Shown here: positions 5,928-10,154 of the stretch, one piece after another | How the letters are laid out: the number at the start of each line of letters is the position of its first letter | Numbering within the stretch: position 1 is the first letter of the stretch | NCBI GenBank assembly: GCA_937975655.1 | Contig: CALJTZ010000054.1 | Location: 1-10,154 of the forward strand | Reading direction: 5' to 3' | Length of the DNA: 10,154 bases | From: an uncultured Synechococcus sp. | GTDB lineage: Bacteria; Cyanobacteriota; Cyanobacteriia; PCC-6307; Cyanobiaceae | Notes under the pieces: model-generated | The model's database searches: none | Told to the model about the DNA's origin: nothing | Seen by the model: only the letters and a program-made list of their open reading frames with translations | Translations under genes and position numbers: made by a program

Positions 5928-6155
5928 ATGGAGAACACCAACTGGGAGATCGGCATCAACGCCGACACCCTGGACGACCTGCTGGCCGGCCAGACGGCGT
6001 CCATGACCCTCTGGTTCCTGGCGGGTTACCTCAAGGGCCTCAGCGATGGGGGTGATCTCCAGGCCGGCGACCAGCGGATGACCCTCGAACCCGATGGCGA
6101 CGGCAGCTGGCGGCTGCGCTCCACAGCCGTGGCGCGGCAGGAGGAGTTGCGATGA
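5928..6155 (+). CDS. Conserved-looking small protein of unknown function (75 aa)
   Basis: This 75-residue acidic protein starts at ATG 5928, with GGGAG four bases upstream. It opens with a helical stretch (NADTLDDLLAGQ), has a hydrophobic segment (SMTLWFLAGYLKGLS, about residues 25-39) too short and polar for a typical membrane span, and ends with a DGDGSWRLRST strand and a charged tail. I do not recognise the family. It is first in the plus-strand run and sits 30 bases before the nitroreductase gene, so co-transcription with it is likely. Upstream in the same frame the sequence is low-complexity and broken by a TGA at 5838-5840, which supports the chosen start. A cytosolic location is expected. 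Confidence 0.62.
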   Translation: MENTNWEIGINADTLDDLLAGQTASMTLWFLAGYLKGLSDGGDLQAGDQRMTLEPDGDGSWRLRSTAVARQEELR

Positions 6156-6185
6156 GAAGCTGAAGCACGTCCCAGTGATCGGCCC

Positions 6186-6833
6186 ATGGCCCTGTCGAGC
6201 GAAGCGCTGCTCCACGCCCTCCAGTGGCGCTACGCCACCAAAGGGTTCGACCCGGCCCAGCAGATCCCCGCCGCCACCTGGGCCAGCCTGGAGGAATGCC
6301 TGCGCTTAACCGCCTCCTCCTACGGCCTGCAACCCTGGAAATTCCTGGTGATCACCGATCCCGCCATCCGGGCGGAGCTGCGGCCCCACTCCTGGAACCA
6401 GTCGCAGATCACTGACTGCTCCCATCTGGTGGTGATGCTGAACAAGCGCAGCATCACCCCGAGCGATGCCGATCGGCTGATCCAGGCCACAGTCACGGCC
6501 AGAGGGTTGGAGAGCAGCGCCCTCGATGGCTACCGCAAAATGATCCAGGCAGACCTGATCGATGGCCCCCGCAGCCAGGCCATCGCCAAGTGGGCCTCCA
6601 ATCAGGTGTACATCGCCCTGGGCAACCTGATAACCGCCGCCGCCCTGCTGGAGGTGGACACCTGCCCCCTTGAGGGCTTTGCCCCGGCTGAATACGACAG
6701 AATCCTTGGGCTGGAGAACACCCCGTACCAGAGCTGTGTGGTGTGTGCGTGCGGCTATCGCAGCAGCGATGACAAATACGCCAGCCTCGCCAAAGTGCGT
6801 TACGCCAGCTCCGATCTGATTGAGCACCGCTGA
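6186..6833 (+). CDS. Nitroreductase-family NAD(P)H-dependent FMN oxidoreductase (NfsB/DrgA type)
   Basis: At 215 residues the protein matches E. coli NfsB (217) in length and motif order. It is expected to bind FMN and reduce quinones, nitroaromatics or pterins with NAD(P)H, as a cytosolic homodimer. FMN-contact positions are visible: Arg15 and Lys19 in WRYATKGFD, the SSYGLQPWKF segment at 44-53, GNL and EGF near 146-165, and Lys203/Arg205 in LAKVRYA, which align with Lys205/Arg207 of NfsB. KWASNQVYIALGNL corresponds to the conserved helix of the family. In cyanobacteria the relative DrgA is a quinone and iron reductase; the substrate here is not determined. Start ATG 6186 fits family length, though no strong ribosome-binding site is seen. 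The stop codon overlaps the next start by one base (TGATG), indicating coupling to the small membrane protein. Confidence 0.9.
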   Translation: MALSSEALLHALQWRYATKGFDPAQQIPAATWASLEECLRLTASSYGLQPWKFLVITDPAIRAELRPHSWNQSQITDCSHLVVMLNKRSITPSDADRLIQATVTARGLESSALDGYRKMIQADLIDGPRSQAIAKWASNQVYIALGNLITAAALLEVDTCPLEGFAPAEYDRILGLENTPYQSCVVCACGYRSSDDKYASLAKVRYASSDLIEHR

Positions 6834-6934
6834 TGACGCGCCCCGCGCTGACCGTGAAGCTCCAGATCGCCGCGGCCTTCTTCCTGCCGCTGCTGGCCCT
6901 GGGCCTCTGGCTGAACTCGAAGGGCTTCTGGTAA
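6833..6934 (+). CDS. Single-helix membrane miniprotein (33 aa), translationally coupled
   Basis: The 33-residue product begins MTRPALTVKLQ, continues with one hydrophobic helix (IAAAFFLPLLALGLWL, about residues 12-27) and ends NSKGFW. The short basic N-terminus and single helix suggest an inner or thylakoid membrane protein with N-in orientation. It does not match the small photosystem or cytochrome b6f subunits I can recall, so no name is given. Its ATG overlaps the nitroreductase TGA by one base, and its TAA is five bases before the start of the binding lipoprotein. It therefore fills the gap between two real genes with no slack. The coupled start and clean helix argue for a real gene; it is easily missed because of its length. 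Confidence 0.6.
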   Translation: MTRPALTVKLQIAAAFFLPLLALGLWLNSKGFW

Positions 6935-6939
6935 CAGCG

Positions 6940-8196
6940 ATGCAAGCCCTCCGAAGCGCGCGGCACCTGGCCTGGGGCTTGGGGCTGCTGGCCTGGTTGC
7001 TGAGCGGCTGCAGCAGCACCAGCAATCGGGACGTCCTACGGGGGCGGATCTTTCTGGCGATCGGGGCCTCCTACAGCGATCGACTCAGCTCCACGGTGAT
7101 CGAGGAGCGCATCAGCCAGGCCAACCAGCTGATCAAGAGTTTCCAGGCCCTCCACCCGGAGGTGGAGGCGGAGATCAATGTGTTCAGCGAAGGCGACCTG
7201 CAGCAAGCCATTGCCAGGCGCAATGCCACGGGGCTGGCACCCGATCTGATCTTTCTCGATGGCATGACCGCCCACAGCCTGGCCCTGGCGGGCATGGTGC
7301 GGCCCATGCGGTTTCCCCAGAGCACAACCGATGAGCTTGAGCCCGCCAGCTTCGATCGGCTGCGCCTGAGCGACGGCTCTGTCGCCGGTTTACCACTGCT
7401 GCTGGAGCCGCAGATCGCCTGCTTCAACCGGGCACGCCTGGCCAAGAGTCCGAGCAGCCTGCAGGGCCTACTGGAACTGGCTGAAACCGGCATCGAGATT
7501 GGCTTCTCCCTGGAATCCGCTGGCCTCTACTGGACGGCCGGCCCTCTCGGGGCCGCGCCGGCCCTGAAGGCCCTGGCCCTGGGCCAGCCCATCACCCCAC
7601 CGCAACACCGGCAGATTCGCTACTGGCTGAAGTGGATCCAAACCGCCCATCTGCTGCAGCACATCAACTACTACGGGCCAGAAGAAGACCTGTTGCAGGG
7701 CCTGATGAAGGGCCGGCTCGATTGGATTCCCTGTCACAGCAACAGCCTGGTGCGCCTACGCCAGGCATTGGGCAAACGGCTGGCCGTGGCTGCACTACCG
7801 GGAGACTTTGCTGGCCCCGCCACGCCCATCACCCGGGAGCGGGTGTGGGCCTTTGGCGTGAACTCCAGTCCCAACCAGCGCCGCATTGCTGAGGCCTTCG
7901 CCACGTTCACCGTGAACCCGCTGATTCAACGCAGCATCACCATCGCCATCCAAAACCAGCTGCCGGTGAATCGCCACGTGCCACCTCCCGTGGCCAGCTC
8001 CGCCGTGCTGGAGGCCATGGTGGCGTCCGAACAGCAGGGCCAAGCTAGCGAAGAGATCGTGCAGCTGGTGCCACCCCTGGATCAACGGCGACGGCTACTC
8101 GCACAGTTGATGATGCGACTGGTGTTCGGGGAAATCAGCCCGGATCAAGCCACCGATGCACTGATCAAGCAACTCGGCAATAGGGCAGGGAGATGA
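6940..8196 (+). CDS. Extracellular solute-binding lipoprotein (ABC sugar-binding family 1 type)
   Basis: The 418-residue protein starts at ATG 6940 with a lipoprotein signal: a hydrophobic stretch to residue 21 and the lipobox LSGC with Cys24. The mature part fits the SBP_bac_1 fold used for sugars and oligosaccharides. It shows a first strand (RIFLAIGASYS), the pattern SFQALHPEVEAEINVF, LAPDLIFLDGMTAHSLALAGMVRPM at about 118-142, and a YWTAGPLGAAPALKAL...IRYWLKWIQ region. In transport systems this protein delivers its ligand to an ABC permease, but no permease or ATPase is encoded here. Instead the reading frame ends inside the start codon of an MscS-type channel (ATGA overlap). It is therefore likely to be a membrane-anchored periplasmic sensor or partner of that channel, with an unknown ligand. 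The frame is open to 6820, but that part overlaps the nitroreductase and the small membrane gene and was rejected. Confidence 0.85.
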   Translation: MQALRSARHLAWGLGLLAWLLSGCSSTSNRDVLRGRIFLAIGASYSDRLSSTVIEERISQANQLIKSFQALHPEVEAEINVFSEGDLQQAIARRNATGLAPDLIFLDGMTAHSLALAGMVRPMRFPQSTTDELEPASFDRLRLSDGSVAGLPLLLEPQIACFNRARLAKSPSSLQGLLELAETGIEIGFSLESAGLYWTAGPLGAAPALKALALGQPITPPQHRQIRYWLKWIQTAHLLQHINYYGPEEDLLQGLMKGRLDWIPCHSNSLVRLRQALGKRLAVAALPGDFAGPATPITRERVWAFGVNSSPNQRRIAEAFATFTVNPLIQRSITIAIQNQLPVNRHVPPPVASSAVLEAMVASEQQGQASEEIVQLVPPLDQRRRLLAQLMMRLVFGEISPDQATDALIKQLGNRAGR

Positions 8197-9407
8197 TTCA
8201 GCTCGTTGATCAGATCGTGGGCTGGCTGGGCTATCTGCAGCGCCCGAACGTGGTGCTGCAGCTGCTGGTGGTGCTGCTCCCGACCATCGCGGGATGGCAA
8301 CTGCATCGCCTGCGTCCCCTGAACCAGCGATGGACGCGGTGGATACCGCTGGTGATCGGCCTGGTTGTGGCCACGGGCATCGGCAGCCTGGCAGCCATGG
8401 GCCAACCCTCCGGGCTGGCCTTGGTGCTGTCGATCTTGCTGCTGGGTTGGCTGGGGCTCAATCTGCTGCACGGGCCCCTGGAACGGGTGATCGCCCCCGC
8501 CAGCCTCCACCTGCTGGAAACGCGCCTACTCAAACCGGCCTATGTGCTGATGGCAGGGCTAGTGCTGCTCAACCTGGTGGACAACGTGCAAGACCTGGCC
8601 GTGATTCGGCTGGGCGAGTGGTTTTCCACGCCCGTAAACCTGGGCAATCTGTTTGAAGCGGCCCTGTTTGTGTATCTGCTGGTGATCGGCTCAAGCCCGC
8701 CCGCCCAGGGACTGGCCTGGCTGGCCCAGGAGGCCCTGGGCATGAGTGATGGCAGCCGGCGCGCCCTGGCTCTGATGATCCGCTATGTGGTGGTGGGGAT
8801 CGGCATCCTCTGGGCCCTGGATCACGTGGGCTTCAACCCCACGGCCATCCTCGCCATCGCCGGGGGCCTCTCGGTGGGCCTGGGATTCGGCATCAAGGAA
8901 GTGTTTTCCAACTTCGTGAGTGGCCTGTGGCTGCTGTTCGAGGGATCGGTGCGGCCCGGGGAGGTGCTGTTCATCGATGGCGACCCCTGCGAAGTGCGCA
9001 GCCTGGGCCTGCGGGCGGCGCTGCTCTGGCGCGACCGGGACAACGCCGAGCTGGTGATCCCCAACCAGACCTTTTTCACCATGACCACCACCACCTACAC
9101 GGGCAGCGATCGCATGCGCCGCAGCCAGGTGTTGGTGGGGGCCGCCTATCGCCACAGCCCCGAAGCGGTGCTGGCCCTGCTGGAAGCCACAGCCCGCAGC
9201 ACTCCGCGGGTGTTGCAGCACCCTGCCCCCAAAGCGCTGATGCTCCGTTATGACGACTCCAGCATCCAGTACGCCCTGCGCTTCTGGATTGAAAACCCGA
9301 TGGACAACGTGGGCATCTGCAGCGATGTGAACCGCGCCGTCTGGCAGGCGTTTGAGGAGGCCGGCATCGAGATTCCCTTCCCCCAACGGGTGATCCACCA
9401 GGCCTGA
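8193..9407 (+). CDS. Large MscS-family mechanosensitive-like channel, coupled to a binding lipoprotein
   Basis: This 404-residue membrane protein has an MscS core with extra N-terminal helices. Hydrophobic segments lie near residues 19-37, 50-69, 74-92, 116-134, 150-168 and 190-212, followed by the pore helix at 216-247 (ILAIAGGLSVGLGFGIKEVFSNFVSG). The beta domain has the family pattern VRPGEVLFIDGDPCEV and the LVIPNQTFF motif, which corresponds to IPNG in E. coli MscS. The C-terminal soluble domain ends near IPFPQRVIHQA. The family forms homoheptameric channels opened by membrane tension; some longer members are gated or modulated by other signals. Its ATG lies in the ATGA shared with the stop of the binding-lipoprotein gene, so the two are translated together. 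That suggests a ligand-responsive channel, an inference. It ends 12 bases before the convergent arsM gene. Confidence 0.9.
   Translation: MIQLVDQIVGWLGYLQRPNVVLQLLVVLLPTIAGWQLHRLRPLNQRWTRWIPLVIGLVVATGIGSLAAMGQPSGLALVLSILLLGWLGLNLLHGPLERVIAPASLHLLETRLLKPAYVLMAGLVLLNLVDNVQDLAVIRLGEWFSTPVNLGNLFEAALFVYLLVIGSSPPAQGLAWLAQEALGMSDGSRRALALMIRYVVVGIGILWALDHVGFNPTAILAIAGGLSVGLGFGIKEVFSNFVSGLWLLFEGSVRPGEVLFIDGDPCEVRSLGLRAALLWRDRDNAELVIPNQTFFTMTTTTYTGSDRMRRSQVLVGAAYRHSPEAVLALLEATARSTPRVLQHPAPKALMLRYDDSSIQYALRFWIENPMDNVGICSDVNRAVWQAFEEAGIEIPFPQRVIHQA
9106..9113. repeat. HIP1 octamer
   Basis: This is a second exact GCGATCGC, inside the large MscS gene. It adds to the evidence for a cyanobacterial source. 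Confidence 0.7.
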
Positions 9408-9424
9408 AGCCACGGCGGCTTAGC
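9408..9424. terminator. Weak stem-loop between the convergent MscS and arsM genes
   Basis: AAGCC-acggc-GGCTT forms a five-pair stem in the 12-base gap and the first bases of the arsM stop region. It is symmetric, so it could serve both converging genes, but it is short and has no T-run on either side. Confidence 0.25.
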
Positions 9425-10154
9425 AGCAGCTGGCGGGGGCTCCACCGCTGGCTTCGGAGCCGCGAGCCGCATCGAAGGGGATGCTGCTGCCGCAGCCCTC
9501 GAACAGGCCGTAGTGGTGATCCCACGAGCCGATGGCCTCGACATGGGGCGCGAAGCGGCTCTCCAGCAACATCCGATAGGTATTGCCGCACACCGGGAAC
9601 ATCCGGCCCGCCTCGATCGCGTGGTGCTTATCGAAGGGCAGCAACGTGGGGAACTCGGGGATGGTGCCCCGATAGATCACCGCCTGGCCGTGGTCCTCAC
9701 AGGCATCTTCCAACGCGGAGATGTTGAACAGGCGATAGGTGGCAGAGAAGAAGCGGGCTTCCCCCACCAGCGGCGCCAGGGCCGGTTCGGTGATGGCCAG
9801 CGGCCGATCACTCACCAGCCGCGGATCGGCGAAGCCGGCGGCCCGAGCCAGGCGCAGGAAATCGTTCCAGTAGAGGGCGCCGCCGAGGCATTCGCCGTAG
9901 AGCACCGGATGGCGACGCACCGCCTCCGGCAGGCGCCGATCGGCATAGACATCGGAGAAATAGAACTCCCCGCCTGGCTTGAGCAGACGCTGCACCCCCC
10001 GCAGCACCGCCGGCTTGTCGGTGGAGAGATTGAGCACGCAGTTGCTCACGATCACATCGAAGCTGCCGGGCTCCAAGTCCAGCTGCTCCAGGCACTCGAT
10101 CCTGCCCTCCAAAAAACGCACGTTGGCGGTGCCGAACTGCTCGGCGTGGAAGGC
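9420..10154 (-). CDS. arsM: Arsenite S-adenosylmethionine methyltransferase (5' end outside the window)
   Basis: The visible 244 residues are the C-terminal two thirds or so of an ArsM-type enzyme, which methylates As(III) using S-adenosylmethionine in the cytosol; in cyanobacteria it detoxifies arsenic and feeds arsenosugar synthesis. Visible motifs are FDVIVSNCVLNLSTDK and LKPGGEFYFSDVYADRRLP of the Rossmann methyltransferase, GECLGGALYWNDF with a conserved Cys, RFFSATYRLF, FPVCGNTYRML with the second conserved Cys, and an HYGLFEGCGSS tail ending in CC. The Cys in GECLGG and VCGN correspond to two of the As(III)-binding Cys of the family. The frame runs off the window edge: the GTG at 10121 is an internal Val, because the preceding residues (AFHAEQFGTAN) also fit the family. 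The N-terminal part with the first Cys is not visible. No arsR or arsenic transporter is in the window. Confidence 0.92.
   Translation of the reverse strand, partial: AFHAEQFGTANVRFLEGRIECLEQLDLEPGSFDVIVSNCVLNLSTDKPAVLRGVQRLLKPGGEFYFSDVYADRRLPEAVRRHPVLYGECLGGALYWNDFLRLARAAGFADPRLVSDRPLAITEPALAPLVGEARFFSATYRLFNISALEDACEDHGQAVIYRGTIPEFPTLLPFDKHHAIEAGRMFPVCGNTYRMLLESRFAPHVEAIGSWDHHYGLFEGCGSSIPFDAARGSEASGGAPASCC

Noticed and set aside
8294..8656. 120-residue plus-strand frame inside the large MscS gene
   Set aside because: Ala/Gly/Pro-rich out-of-frame shadow of the channel gene.
1..10154. CRISPR array, tRNA/rRNA genes, insertion sequence or prophage genes
   Set aside because: No regularly spaced repeats, no tRNA-like cloverleaf segments, and no transposase, integrase or phage structural gene were seen when reading both strands.

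Overview
The window looks like chromosomal DNA from a cyanobacterium, probably a GC-rich picocyanobacterium of the freshwater Synechococcus/Cyanobium type. This is inference. It rests on uniformly high GC in the genes, two copies of the HIP1 octamer GCGATCGC, a plant-type [2Fe-2S] ferredoxin and a cyanobacterial-looking arsenite methyltransferase. No rRNA, tRNA, CRISPR array or transposase gene was found.

Left part (1-3945). A small cytosolic-looking protein (242-727, +) meets a three-gene minus-strand cluster: [2Fe-2S] ferredoxin (3744-3460), a DUF2252 protein (3370-2069) and a secreted alpha/beta hydrolase (2079-724). The last two overlap by 11 bases and are probably translationally coupled. 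The hydrolase and the 242-727 gene converge and share their stop codons in one CTAG. The ferredoxin is divergent from an MscS-type channel gene, and their shared control region holds an 18-base palindrome and a HIP1 site.

Middle part (3942-5927). An E. coli-sized MscS channel gene ends in a strong hairpin. After it come an unrecognised 63-residue protein, a hairpin terminator preceded by a motif resembling the sRNA Yfr1, and, on the minus strand, a 55-residue ribbon-helix-helix DNA-binding protein with a perfect 17-base operator-like palindrome just upstream. The following 300 bases hold further inverted repeats and a possible leader peptide but no convincing gene. GC looks lower here, suggesting acquired or fast-changing DNA.

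Right part (5928-9407, +). A tightly packed run: a 75-residue unknown protein, an NfsB/DrgA-type nitroreductase, a 33-residue single-helix membrane protein (1-base overlap), a lipoprotein related to ABC sugar-binding proteins (5-base gap), and a second, larger MscS-family channel (4-base ATGA overlap). No ABC permease or ATPase is present, so the binding lipoprotein is paired with a channel. This is the most unusual arrangement in the window. Converging on it is an arsenite methyltransferase gene (arsM, -), truncated by the window's right edge.
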